The notes under the pieces were generated by a model that saw only the letters and a program-made list of their open reading frames with translations, made no database searches and was not told where the DNA came from. From Enterocola sp045611845 (GTDB taxonomy: Bacteria > Bacteroidota > Bacteroidia > Bacteroidales > Paludibacteraceae): DNA of 64,000 bases. The DNA is taken from contig JAZKXZ010000007.1 of assembly GCA_045611845.1 (NCBI GenBank), positions 1 through 64,000 on the forward strand. The letters are read 5' to 3'. Below, piece after piece: positions 7,111 to 15,453 of the stretch (positions are counted from its first letter, which is position 1; each line of letters opens with the position of its first letter). The position numbers and the translations under genes are program-made.

Positions 7111-8121
7111 TTAAGCGTTAACTTTAGCCATGTGAGCGATAAGTTCAAGAACTTTGTTAGAGTAACCGATTTCGTTGTCGTACCAAGATACAACTTTAAC
7201 GAATGTATCAGTTAATTGGATACCTGCTTTAGCGTCGAAGATAGAAGTACGAGTATCACCTAAGAAGTCAGAAGATACAACTTCTTCGTTGGTGTAACCT
7301 AGTACGCCTTTAAGTTCGTTTTCAGAAGCAGATTTCATAGCTTCGCAAATTTCAGCGTAAGTAGCTGGTTTTGCAAGGTTAACTGTTAGGTCTACTACAG
7401 ATACGTCTAGAGTAGGAACGCGGAATGCCATACCTGTTAATTTACCGTTAAGTTCAGGAATAACTTTACCTACAGCTTTAGCAGCACCAGTTGAAGAAGG
7501 GATGATGTTACCAGCAGCTGCACGACCACCTCTCCAGTCTTTTAGTGATGGACCGTCAACAGTTTTTTGAGTAGCTGTTGTAGCGTGTACAGTTGTCATA
7601 AGACCGTCTTTGATACCCCATTTGTCGTTTAATACTTTAGCGATAGGAGCAAGACAGTTTGTTGTACAAGAAGCGTTAGATACGAATTGAGTACCTTTAA
7701 CGTATTTGTCGAAGTTTACACCGCAAACGAACATTGGAGTGTCGTCTTTAGAAGGAGCTGACATAACTACGTATTTAGCACCTGCTTCGATGTGAGCTTG
7801 AGCTTTGTCTTTAGATAGGAATAAACCTGTAGATTCTACTACGTATTCTGCACCTACTGCATCCCATTTAAGGTCAGCTGGGTTTCTTTCTGCAGTTACG
7901 CGGATTTCGTTACCGTTAACGATAAGTTTGCTGTTTTCAACGTCAGCTTCGATAGTGCCGTCGAATTGACCGTGCATAGTGTCATATTTTAGCATATAAG
8001 CTAAGTAATCCACTGGGCATAAGTCGTTAATACCTACGATTTGAATGTCGTTTCTTGTCATAGCTGCACGGAAAACGAAACGTCCGATACGGCCAAAACC
8101 ATTAATACCTACTTTGATCAT
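7111..8121 (-). CDS. gapA: Glyceraldehyde-3-phosphate dehydrogenase, type I
   Basis: A 336-residue enzyme of glycolysis that oxidises glyceraldehyde-3-phosphate to 1,3-bisphosphoglycerate with NAD. The Rossmann motif GINGFGRIGRF is at residues 5-15. The catalytic cysteine is C152 in SNASCTTNC, and the HATTATQKTVDG segment carries the catalytic histidine. WYDNEIGYS near the C-terminus is the usual NAD-site motif. Length is normal. The codon choice is strongly biased (for example GGT and GTA), as expected for a very highly expressed gene. A tiny lipoprotein gene lies 50 bp upstream on the same strand and probably shares its promoter. Confidence 0.97.
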   Translation of the reverse strand: MIKVGINGFGRIGRFVFRAAMTRNDIQIVGINDLCPVDYLAYMLKYDTMHGQFDGTIEADVENSKLIVNGNEIRVTAERNPADLKWDAVGAEYVVESTGLFLSKDKAQAHIEAGAKYVVMSAPSKDDTPMFVCGVNFDKYVKGTQFVSNASCTTNCLAPIAKVLNDKWGIKDGLMTTVHATTATQKTVDGPSLKDWRGGRAAAGNIIPSSTGAAKAVGKVIPELNGKLTGMAFRVPTLDVSVVDLTVNLAKPATYAEICEAMKSASENELKGVLGYTNEEVVSSDFLGDTRTSIFDAKAGIQLTDTFVKVVSWYDNEIGYSNKVLELIAHMAKVNA

Positions 8122-8171
8122 TGTTTTAAAATTTTAAAAAGTTATACAAATTTGGTTATTTGAATTCTAAT

Positions 8172-8291
8172 TTATGCTTTATTTTCTACTTTAGGAGCGT
8201 CGTTTTCACCTAAACCACAATTACATGGGCTTGAACAACTAGCAACTAACAATCCTAATGCAATAGCAATGTATAAAACTATCTTTTTCAT
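8172..8291 (-). CDS. Small lipoprotein upstream of gapA
   Basis: A 39-residue open frame starts with ATG at 8291. It has a Lys-Lys start, a hydrophobic stretch (IVLYIAIALGLLV) and a lipobox ending in VASC at residue 19, followed by SSPCNCG and an acidic/lysine tail. The mature peptide would be only about 21 residues, with two further cysteines. It has a good -7 promoter element 18 bp upstream. The small size makes the call uncertain, but signal, lipobox, promoter and stop all fit. The function is unknown; the neighbour gapA does not explain it. Confidence 0.65.
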   Translation of the reverse strand: MKKIVLYIAIALGLLVASCSSPCNCGLGENDAPKVENKA

Positions 8292-8309
8292 AATTGATTT
8301 TTAGCGATA

Positions 8310-8317
8310 CAAAGATA
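8310..8317 (-). promoter_or_regulatory. -7 element upstream of the lipoprotein-gapA pair
   Basis: TATCTTTG on the minus strand lies 18 bp before the lipoprotein ATG. No clear -33 TTG was found. No second TAnnTTTG was seen between the lipoprotein and gapA, which argues for joint transcription. Confidence 0.55.
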
Positions 8318-8336
8318 ATAAATTTATTTAAAATTC

Positions 8337-9098
8337 CTACCCCTTTAGGTAAAAATCAGCGGTCAAACGTTTAAATTCCTCAGAATAGCAATGTCTAGTT
8401 TCTGTTTCTATTACCAATTCTGTAACATTAATGTTACAATTTACGCTATTTTCTGCCTTAGAGAATGTTATAACACTTCTTTTTGCCTCTTTCCCAACCT
8501 TTGGAATTACTCTCACAATTGCTTCTGTAGCAAGGCTTTTACCTTCGGCAATTTTTATAAAATCCTGCTCACTAGAATATGGAATTATAACAGTAAACCT
8601 ACCCTGCTCTGCCAACAATTTTTCTACCGAGGCAACTAAATCTTCAAAACTTAAAGTATCTGTGTGGCGAGCCGTATTCCTGCTTTTTTCTGGCGCTTTT
8701 AGCGAATTTATAAAAAACGGAGGATTACTTACTATAAGGTCAAATTTAAGAGTAGACTCTGCAGCAAAATCTTGAATACTTTTATTGTAAACATCTATCT
8801 GCCAAGGAGTTTTAGAAACATTATCTTTTGCTTGCTCTGCTGCATCTGCATCTATTTCCACGGCAGAAATTTGTGCTTTTCCGCCTGTGCGTTGCGCAAG
8901 CATAATAGCCACAAGCCCTGTACCAGTGCCAATATCCAAGATTTTGTAAGAATTCTCACACCCAGAAGAAGCGACCATCATATCAGACGGCAAAACAGGA
9001 GCCAACACTCCAAGAAGAACACCATCTGTGCCCACCTTCATAGCACATTTGTCTTGGCGAATTGTAAACTGCTTGAATGAAAAATAATCGTTTGCCAC
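8337..9098 (-). CDS. trmN6: tRNA1(Val) (adenine-N6)-methyltransferase, TrmN6/YfiC type
   Basis: A 253-residue class I SAM-dependent methyltransferase. It starts with the family signature FxFKQFTIxQDxCAMKVGTDGVLLG (residues 6-32). The SAM-binding motif ILDIGTGTG is near residue 53, and the catalytic SNPPFF motif (N6-adenine type) lies near residue 129. YfiC/TrmN6 methylates A37 of tRNA-Val1 in E. coli, and this protein is the Bacteroidetes counterpart. It starts 5 bp after the stop of the phosphoethanolamine transferase gene, so the two are very likely cotranscribed, although their functions do not obviously connect. Confidence 0.9.
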   Translation of the reverse strand: MANDYFSFKQFTIRQDKCAMKVGTDGVLLGVLAPVLPSDMMVASSGCENSYKILDIGTGTGLVAIMLAQRTGGKAQISAVEIDADAAEQAKDNVSKTPWQIDVYNKSIQDFAAESTLKFDLIVSNPPFFINSLKAPEKSRNTARHTDTLSFEDLVASVEKLLAEQGRFTVIIPYSSEQDFIKIAEGKSLATEAIVRVIPKVGKEAKRSVITFSKAENSVNCNINVTELVIETETRHCYSEEFKRLTADFYLKG

Positions 9099-9103
9099 TT
9101 TGC

Positions 9104-10783
9104 TTAAAAGTTTTTCAAAGACACTTGTTTTGTTTTACCTTGACCATTGAAAACCCATACAGAATCTATTGGTTGTAGATACTCAGAACAAATAGACTTA
9201 GTAGAATCTGTCACCTCTTTAATACCTGCTATATCTAACATTGAATAGAAAATAGCATCAGATGATATTGTCTTAGCTTTATTTTGCTTAATATTTTCTA
9301 CTTTTTGAGAGTTATTTAACTGATATTCGTCAGAATACCACACAAGCATAGGCACATGAAACTCATATTTTGATATTTCGTACGAGCCATGAAGCGATAG
9401 TTTTTTATCATCATCCCAAAAACTTTCGCCGTGATCAGACATATAAACAATTACTGCAGAACGATTTAAACCATCTACATACTCAATCAATTCATTTAAA
9501 AAGTAATCTAAATATAAAATTGTATTGTCGTATGCATTAATAAATTCTGACTTGTTTTCTTCGCTAATACCTAAATAACTAAACGACTTGCCCATTACAG
9601 GTGTAAACTGCTCAAACTCTGCAGGATAACGATACTCATATCTAAAATGACTACCCATTGTGTGAAGCACAAAAAATTGCGATGTATCTGAAACACATTC
9701 TTGCAATTTGGCAACTAAATCGATATCGTAATTATTCTCAACATCTACCTCCTTATTACTTTGATACGCATAATCACTAACCTTAACAATACGTGTTTCG
9801 ATAGCATAAGATAGTTGTTTATTTAAATAACCAGAATAATACCCCGCTTCTTGAAACGCCTCTACAATAGATTTTTCTCTATAAGCTCTATCGGCATCAT
9901 CCGCTGTAGCTCTAGTAATTATGAGCGGAAGAGAATACGACGTTAAATTTGCCTGAGCGTATGCACTATCATAACTAATTAGATTTTTTCTCGCTTGTAG
10001 AAGTGGTGTTGTATTTCTTTCATATCCATTTAAAGACAAATGGTCGTAACGCGCAGCCTCTCCTATTACTAAAATATACAATGGGTTATCGCCGTTTGCC
10101 TGTGGCTTTATTCCAAAAGAGAATGTAGACACCTGTTCTTCAAGCTTTTTTTGATAATTTTGTTTGCTTACAAAATCTGCCAGTCCTAAATACAGGTTGT
10201 ATGGATATATTTTATAAAGTTTTATATAGCAGAATTGCACTGCATTAGACATTTCGTTTAATATAGAACGATTTTTATGTCTTGTTTTACCATAGATTGT
10301 AAAAACAGTTACACCTGTTACAACTGCCAACACTGCACTAATAAGTATTACCTTTCTTAGTTTTTTAGCTACTAGATATTGATTTTCTACCTTAAATGCC
10401 AATACAAAATAAAGCACATATAACACCCCTACCACTATACATAATGGCCACAATGAAACAAGTAATTCTGTGGCTTCGCCAATATCGGTGCGCAAAATAT
10501 TTTGTAAAAACGCAGATGATGTAGATTGCTTATTTAAGTATAAACTAGCAATATCTATTGGGAAGAATAAAAAATTGAAAATCCCTTGAATTAGGAAATA
10601 TGCTCTTGCTTTAAGAAAAAGCGCAGGAAGTAAAAGCAATAGAAGCACCACCCATAGGTATGCTACCTTTTTTAATATTGAATATTCTAAATCTACCGCT
10701 ACACAAAGCGAATAAAAAATAGGAAGAAGCAACAAAGTAAAAAGCACGCAAATGCCTACCATGTTTAATACTTTAGATTTCAT
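9104..10783 (-). CDS. Phosphoethanolamine transferase (EptA/sulfatase superfamily)
   Basis: A 559-residue inner-membrane enzyme. About five hydrophobic segments occupy residues 1-175, followed by a periplasmic alkaline-phosphatase-like sulfatase domain (about residues 230-540). Visible active-site pieces are VIGEAARYDHLSLNGY (metal-binding Glu), ERNTTP (nucleophile Thr), HTMGSH, and YMSDHGESFWDD (Asp-His metal ligands). Relatives move phosphoethanolamine from phosphatidylethanolamine to lipid A or core sugars, which alters charge and polymyxin sensitivity. The acceptor cannot be told from sequence. It is the first gene of a pair with trmN6, with tRNA-Gly and its terminator upstream. Confidence 0.88.
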   Translation of the reverse strand: MKSKVLNMVGICVLFTLLLLPIFYSLCVAVDLEYSILKKVAYLWVVLLLLLLPALFLKARAYFLIQGIFNFLFFPIDIASLYLNKQSTSSAFLQNILRTDIGEATELLVSLWPLCIVVGVLYVLYFVLAFKVENQYLVAKKLRKVILISAVLAVVTGVTVFTIYGKTRHKNRSILNEMSNAVQFCYIKLYKIYPYNLYLGLADFVSKQNYQKKLEEQVSTFSFGIKPQANGDNPLYILVIGEAARYDHLSLNGYERNTTPLLQARKNLISYDSAYAQANLTSYSLPLIITRATADDADRAYREKSIVEAFQEAGYYSGYLNKQLSYAIETRIVKVSDYAYQSNKEVDVENNYDIDLVAKLQECVSDTSQFFVLHTMGSHFRYEYRYPAEFEQFTPVMGKSFSYLGISEENKSEFINAYDNTILYLDYFLNELIEYVDGLNRSAVIVYMSDHGESFWDDDKKLSLHGSYEISKYEFHVPMLVWYSDEYQLNNSQKVENIKQNKAKTISSDAIFYSMLDIAGIKEVTDSTKSICSEYLQPIDSVWVFNGQGKTKQVSLKNF

Positions 10784-10810
10784 AATAAAAATGAAGAATA
10801 GAATAAAACA

Positions 10811-10846
10811 GATATAAAAAAGAAAAGGGGCTTATTCAGCCCCTTT
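10811..10846 (-). terminator. Terminator of tRNA-Gly
   Basis: AAAGGGGC (10824-10831) pairs with GCCCCTTT (10839-10846) around a 7-base loop; on the minus strand a T-rich stretch follows. It begins 1 bp after the tRNA. Confidence 0.85.
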
Positions 10847-10847
10847 G

Positions 10848-10920
10848 AGCGAAAAACGGGATTCGAACCCGCGACCCTAACCTTGGCAAGGTTATGCTCT
10901 ACCAACTGAGCTATTTTCGC
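10848..10920 (-). tRNA. tRNA-Gly (anticodon GCC)
   Basis: A 73-nt cloverleaf on the minus strand: acceptor GCGAAAA with TTTTCGC, D-loop AGTTGGTA, anticodon stem TAACC with GGTTA around TTGCCAA (anticodon GCC), and T-loop TTCGAAT. The discriminator is T, as usual for bacterial tRNA-Gly. CCA is not encoded. Confidence 0.96.
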
Positions 10921-10959
10921 ATTATCGCTTTCGAGTTGTTGTTTCCCTCAATTGCGATG

Positions 10960-10991
10960 CAAAGATATGACATATTTTTGGTCTGTGCAAA
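10960..10991 (-). promoter_or_regulatory. Promoter of tRNA-Gly
   Basis: On the minus strand TTTG (10991-10988), 20 bp, TATCTTTG (10967-10960). The bases after the -7 box, GCATCGCAATT, are the same as those in front of tRNA-Ser. Confidence 0.8.
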
Positions 10992-11039
10992 TTTTTCAAA
11001 AGAAATTTTCAAAAAAAAGTGCATTTTTTTGATTTTTCC

Positions 11040-12176
11040 CTAACAAAGCCTGTTTTTATAGTCTTCGTAGCCAAACTTGCGCCACATCTCAAAGCTTCCG
11101 TCCATTTTTAAGATACCTACACTTGGGTGAGAAACTCCATTAAAATATGTAGTTTTTACCATTGTATAGTGAATCATATCTTCAAAAATGATTCTATCCC
11201 CTACTTTTAGTTCATTTTCAAAAGACCAACTGCCATAATAATCACCAGAAAGGCAACTATTACCCCCCATTCTATATGTTGGTTTGCCTTCTACCTCGTC
11301 TGTTGCACCAATAATAGCAGGTTTGTATGGCATTTCTAAGCAATCTGGCATGTGACAAGCAAAAGAAACGTCGAGCATAGCAGTTTTTACGCCTGCATTT
11401 TCTACTATATCTTGCACAGTAGATACAAGCACACCTGTACGCCAAGCAAAAGCACTACCTGGTTCAAGGATAATTTGCAAATTTGGGTGACGCATTTTAA
11501 AATCCTTTAAAATAGAAATCAAATGCTCCACATTATAACCTTCACGAGTCATAAGATGTCCACCACCAAAGTTTAGCCATTTCACTTGAGAAAGGAAATC
11601 ACCAAATTTATCTTCCACTGCTTTCATAAGACCTTCTAAGTCGTACGAAGTAGATTCACAAAGTGTGTGCACGTGCAGTCCTTCTAGACCTTCTGGTAGC
11701 ACATCGCCAAGTTGGGCACGTGTTACACCAAGGCGTGAGCCAGGCACACAAGGATTGTAAAGGTCTGTTTCCACTACAGAGAACTCAGGATTGATCCGAA
11801 GCCCTGGAGAGAATGTTTTTTCACGTATCACCTCTTCTGTTACATATTTTTTATAATGTGAAACAGAGTTGAAGGTAATATGGCTACTATAAGATGCTAT
11901 CTCTGCAAACTCGCTTTCGGCATACACTGGAGCGTAGGTATGAGCTTTGCTGCCCATTTCTTCAAACGCTAGGCGTGCCTCGCAAAGCGAACTCGCAGTA
12001 GAGCAAGGTATATACTCGCGCACTATAGGAAATGCTTTCCAAGTGGCAAATGCTTTAAAAGCAAGGATAATTTCTATCCCTGCTTTTTCTTTTACTGATT
12101 TTATCAACTCCAAGTTGCGGCGAAGAAGTTTTTCTTCAAGTACATAACAAGGAGATGGAATTTTGCTGTAATCCAT
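11040..12176 (-). CDS. nspC: Carboxynorspermidine decarboxylase
   Basis: A 378-residue PLP enzyme of the alanine-racemase fold (fold III). The PLP lysine is K41 in the motif ILAFKAFATW. Other family marks are LNFGGGH (phosphate site), ILEPGSAF, and MLDVSFACHMPD. It decarboxylates carboxynorspermidine or carboxyspermidine, the final step of the alternative polyamine route that bypasses S-adenosylmethionine decarboxylase. Its start ATG overlaps the stop of the upstream dehydrogenase gene by one base (TAATG), which implies translational coupling. Together the two genes make a complete two-step module for spermidine or norspermidine. Confidence 0.95.
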   Translation of the reverse strand: MDYSKIPSPCYVLEEKLLRRNLELIKSVKEKAGIEIILAFKAFATWKAFPIVREYIPCSTASSLCEARLAFEEMGSKAHTYAPVYAESEFAEIASYSSHITFNSVSHYKKYVTEEVIREKTFSPGLRINPEFSVVETDLYNPCVPGSRLGVTRAQLGDVLPEGLEGLHVHTLCESTSYDLEGLMKAVEDKFGDFLSQVKWLNFGGGHLMTREGYNVEHLISILKDFKMRHPNLQIILEPGSAFAWRTGVLVSTVQDIVENAGVKTAMLDVSFACHMPDCLEMPYKPAIIGATDEVEGKPTYRMGGNSCLSGDYYGSWSFENELKVGDRIIFEDMIHYTMVKTTYFNGVSHPSVGILKMDGSFEMWRKFGYEDYKNRLC

Positions 12177-13378
12177 TATAATTCTAAATCACCATCAATA
12201 ATTTCGTGCCATGGAAGACCGCTTTCTGCCACTTTCTTCATAAATGGATCTGGGTCGAATTCTTCCACGTTGAACACACCAGCACCAGACCATTGTCCGG
12301 TTAAGAACATATAAGCACCAGTCATAGCAGGCACACCTGTAGTGTAGCTAACACCTTGCATACCAGTTTCTTCGTATGCTGCTTTGTGTGAACAGTTGTT
12401 ATATACATAATATGTTCTTTCTTTTCCATCTTTAATACCACGAATGCGGCAACCAATTGATGTCCAACCATCGTAGTTTTCACCTAAATCTTGTGGGTTT
12501 GGAAGAACAGCTTTAAGGAATTGAATTGGAACAATCTTCATTCCGTTATAATCAATCTCATCGATACGTGCCATACCAATATTTTGAATAACACGAAGGT
12601 GAGTTAAATATTCTTGACCAAATGTCATCCAGAAACGAGCACGCTTAATGGTTGGGAAATTTTTAACAAGAGACTCTAACTCTTCGTGATATAGAAGATA
12701 AGATTCTTTTGGACCAATTTCTGGATAGTTGATTGGTTGGTGAATTTCTAGAGAACCAGTTTCTACCCACTCACCATTTTCGTAGAAACGACCTTTTTGA
12801 GTAATTTCACGAATATTGATTTCTGGGTTGAAGTTTGTTGCAAATGCGTGGTGGTGATCACCAGCGTTGCAGTCAACGATGTCTAAATAGTGAATTTCAT
12901 CGAAATAATGTTTTGCAGCGTATGCTGTGTAAACACCTGTTTGACCTGGGTCAAAACCACAACCTAAGATAGCTGTAAGACCAGCTTCTTTAAATTTGTC
13001 TTGGTATGCCCATTGCCAAGAGTATTCAAATTTAGCTTCGTCTAGAGGCTCGTAGTTTGCAGTGTCAAGATAGTTGCAACCTGCTTCTAAACAAGCATCC
13101 ATAATAGTTAAGTCTTGATATGGAAGAGCTACGTTGATAACTAATTTTGGTTGGAAGCTTTTAAATAATGTTACAAGTTCTGGAACATTGTCTGCATCTA
13201 CTTGTGCAGTTTGAATTTCTACTCCATAACGTTTTTTGATATCAGCAGCTACTACATCGCATTTACTTTTTGTGCGGCTTGCTAACATAATCTCTGTAAA
13301 CACTTCGGTGTTTTGTGCCAATTTATGCACCACAACGGTTCCTACACCGCCTGCTCCGATAACTAATACTTTAGACAT
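12176..13378 (-). CDS. Carboxynorspermidine dehydrogenase (saccharopine dehydrogenase family)
   Basis: A 400-residue NADPH-dependent enzyme. The N-terminal Rossmann motif VLVIGAGGVGTVVVHKL is at residues 4-20, and the saccharopine-reductase-like core follows, with LGCGFDPGQTG near residue 159. It condenses aspartate semialdehyde with putrescine (or diaminopropane) to carboxyspermidine (or carboxynorspermidine), which NspC then decarboxylates. The gene lies 2 bp after the CNNM-type gene and overlaps nspC by one base, so all three are one operon from the promoter at 14439-14469. In gut Bacteroides this route is the source of spermidine; which polyamine forms here depends on the available diamine. 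Confidence 0.92.
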   Translation of the reverse strand: MSKVLVIGAGGVGTVVVHKLAQNTEVFTEIMLASRTKSKCDVVAADIKKRYGVEIQTAQVDADNVPELVTLFKSFQPKLVINVALPYQDLTIMDACLEAGCNYLDTANYEPLDEAKFEYSWQWAYQDKFKEAGLTAILGCGFDPGQTGVYTAYAAKHYFDEIHYLDIVDCNAGDHHHAFATNFNPEINIREITQKGRFYENGEWVETGSLEIHQPINYPEIGPKESYLLYHEELESLVKNFPTIKRARFWMTFGQEYLTHLRVIQNIGMARIDEIDYNGMKIVPIQFLKAVLPNPQDLGENYDGWTSIGCRIRGIKDGKERTYYVYNNCSHKAAYEETGMQGVSYTTGVPAMTGAYMFLTGQWSGAGVFNVEEFDPDPFMKKVAESGLPWHEIIDGDLEL

Positions 13379-13380
13379 AA

Positions 13381-14415
13381 TTATTCTGTTTGACGTTGTT
13401 GATAAACTTCTCTTGCTAACTCTTGCATATCTGTGGCAGTGTCTTGTTCGTCCACAATTTCCACACCAATCATGGTTTCGATTACGTCTTCCATGGTAAC
13501 CACACCACGAAGGCCGCCAAATTCGTCCACAATAATTGAGATATGCTCACGTGTTCCTAACATTTTTTCCCAAATGGTGAATACAGACTCATCTTCTGAG
13601 AAAGATAGGATATGACGTTTCATTTCAGACAATTTAATATCAAATTGGTCTTCTGAAAGTTCTTCTAATACAATATCTTTAAGCACATAACCTGTTACAT
13701 TGTCTTTATCGTCGTTGTACACAGGGATACGTGAAAAACGCCAGTCGCTGGCATCGTAGAATTCTTTTAGAGTCATGCTCTCATCTGCCATTTCTAGCAC
13801 AATTTTTGGAGTCATAATCTCTTTTGCCTTCACATTTGATAGGCGTAGGCAAGATTTAATGATTCTGCTTTCAGATTCTTTAAACACTCCTTCGTCTGTA
13901 CCCATATCTACCATGGCAGATACTTCTTCACGAGACACTGTTACTGCATTATTCTTTTGTTCTTTAGACGAGAACAATTTAGTAATAAGTTCAGAAAGAA
14001 TTACAAAAGGATATGTAATATAAATTAAAACTTTAATAACACCTGCAGATGGCATTGCCAACGAACGCCAATATGATGCACCAATAGTTTTAGGGATAAT
14101 TTCTGAGAAAATTAAAATAAGAAGTGTTAGCACCACAGAGGCTATACCAAACCATTCATCGCCCCAAATGCGAGTTACTTCTGCACCTACACCTGCAGAA
14201 CCAATTGTGTGTGCTATAGTATTTAAAGACAGAATAGCCCCTACAGGTCTATCTACATTATTTTTAAGTTCTTTAAAAACAGAAGCAGCCTTTCTTCCTT
14301 CTTGCTCTTTCGCTGTTATGAAAGACATAGGTGTAGAAAGCAATACCGCCTCTAAAACGGAGCATAAAAATGAAACACCTAATGCTCCTAAAAGATATAT
14401 AAATATCATTACCAT
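13381..14415 (-). CDS. CNNM/HlyC-type membrane protein with CBS pair
   Basis: A 344-residue protein with an N-terminal DUF21 membrane domain (about residues 1-150, three to four hydrophobic segments) and two CBS domains (about residues 195-320; motifs EIMTPKIVLEM, SRIPVYND, IIVDEFGGLRGVVTMEDVIETM). CNNM/CorB relatives are linked to magnesium and cobalt transport, and CBS pairs bind adenine nucleotides. The protein stops soon after the second CBS domain and lacks the C-terminal CorC_HlyC domain that many bacterial members have. It leads an operon with the polyamine genes. Polyamines and Mg2+ both neutralise nucleic-acid charge, which may explain the pairing, but that is inference. Confidence 0.88.
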   Translation of the reverse strand: MVMIFIYLLGALGVSFLCSVLEAVLLSTPMSFITAKEQEGRKAASVFKELKNNVDRPVGAILSLNTIAHTIGSAGVGAEVTRIWGDEWFGIASVVLTLLILIFSEIIPKTIGASYWRSLAMPSAGVIKVLIYITYPFVILSELITKLFSSKEQKNNAVTVSREEVSAMVDMGTDEGVFKESESRIIKSCLRLSNVKAKEIMTPKIVLEMADESMTLKEFYDASDWRFSRIPVYNDDKDNVTGYVLKDIVLEELSEDQFDIKLSEMKRHILSFSEDESVFTIWEKMLGTREHISIIVDEFGGLRGVVTMEDVIETMIGVEIVDEQDTATDMQELAREVYQQRQTE

Positions 14416-14438
14416 TTGCTACAATAAATTCTATTCTG

Positions 14439-14469
14439 CAAAGATAATAAATTTACAATTTCTATACAA
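14439..14469 (-). promoter_or_regulatory. Promoter of the CNNM-polyamine operon
   Basis: On the minus strand TTG (14469-14467), 20 bp, TATCTTTG (14446-14439). It lies 23 bp upstream of the operon's first ATG. Confidence 0.75.
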
Positions 14470-14471
14470 TA

Positions 14472-14514
14472 AAATAAGAGGCAACCAAAATATTTTTTGA
14501 TTGCCTCTTTATTT
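14472..14514 (-). terminator. Terminator of the adhesin-OmpA-PorP operon
   Basis: AAGAGGCAA pairs with TTGCCTCTT around a loop that itself holds CCAAAA/TTTTTG complementarity. T-rich sequence follows on both strands. It lies 21 bp after the porP stop. Confidence 0.75.
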
Positions 14515-14535
14515 ATAATTCTATACTATTTAAAA

Positions 14536-15447
14536 TTAATCGTCCCATTCAGAGTTTTTCTTCTTGGTTGGGATATTGAATGATAGCATAATTTCGTGAG
14601 ATGTCCATGCCACATCGCTAAGTTTACCCACGTTTAAGTCGAATGAGTAACCTACACGAAGCCATTCCCATTCAAGACCTACGTTTACGTATGGAGTAGC
14701 AAGGGTTCGATAACCAATACCTGCCCAGAACATTTTTCCGAAGAAACCTGTTACGTTCACGTCCACCACGTGCGATTGACCTGTGTAGTAGTAAGAAGCA
14801 GCAGGAGCTAGCTTAACTTTTTCTGTTACAGGAATGAAACCACGAGCATAGATATGATAAGTAGGTGTAGAAGATAGAGATGTTAGATCTTCTTCTTTAA
14901 TAAAGAAACCTGGAATGTGGTTGATAGCAGCACCTGCCATGAAGTATGGCATAGAGTACTCAATACCGAAGCTAGCATCGAAGCTACCTTTACATGTGTA
15001 TTTATCATAAAAACCATCACCACGCTCATCTTCATCTACAAGAATGTGTTTTTCTGGGTCGAATGTTTTAATTACAGCACCTACGCCCACACCTAAAGAT
15101 AATAAGTGTTTGTTTTCGAAATTTAAGTGATAAGCATACACACCTCTCACTTGGATTTGGTTATATGCGATACCAGAACCGTCGTATGAGAATGTAAGAC
15201 CCACACCTGAGTTTGCTTTATCAAAGTATCCGTGTACGTTTAATAAAGTAGAGAATGGAGCACCATCTGCACCCGCATATTGAAAACGGTTTAGTGAGAA
15301 TATGTTCACATTTTCGTCGTTACCTGTACCAGCAGGGTTCACTGCAATACGAGAAAACAACTGTTCTGTAAGCACAAAGTCATTTTGTGCAAAAGCTATT
15401 GTAGCACTAGCCACTAAAGCTGATAGTAATACGATAATCTTTTTCAT
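14536..15447 (-). CDS. Type IX secretion membrane protein, PorP/SprF family
   Basis: A 303-residue outer-membrane beta-barrel with a signal peptide (residues 1-20, ending AFA). The N-terminal QLFSRIAVNPAGTG matches the family's start, and the C-terminal HEIMLSFNIP strand is the usual end. PorP/SprF proteins work with T9SS: some are core, others act with one dedicated adhesin to place it on the surface, as SprF does for SprB. Here it is the last gene after a CHU_C adhesin and an OmpA-like protein, with 6 and 26 bp between the genes, so it probably serves the 1258-residue adhesin and perhaps its two paralogues upstream. Confidence 0.93.
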   Translation of the reverse strand: MKKIIVLLSALVASATIAFAQNDFVLTEQLFSRIAVNPAGTGNDENVNIFSLNRFQYAGADGAPFSTLLNVHGYFDKANSGVGLTFSYDGSGIAYNQIQVRGVYAYHLNFENKHLLSLGVGVGAVIKTFDPEKHILVDEDERGDGFYDKYTCKGSFDASFGIEYSMPYFMAGAAINHIPGFFIKEEDLTSLSSTPTYHIYARGFIPVTEKVKLAPAASYYYTGQSHVVDVNVTGFFGKMFWAGIGYRTLATPYVNVGLEWEWLRVGYSFDLNVGKLSDVAWTSHEIMLSFNIPTKKKNSEWDD

Positions 15448-15453
15448 AGTCTA

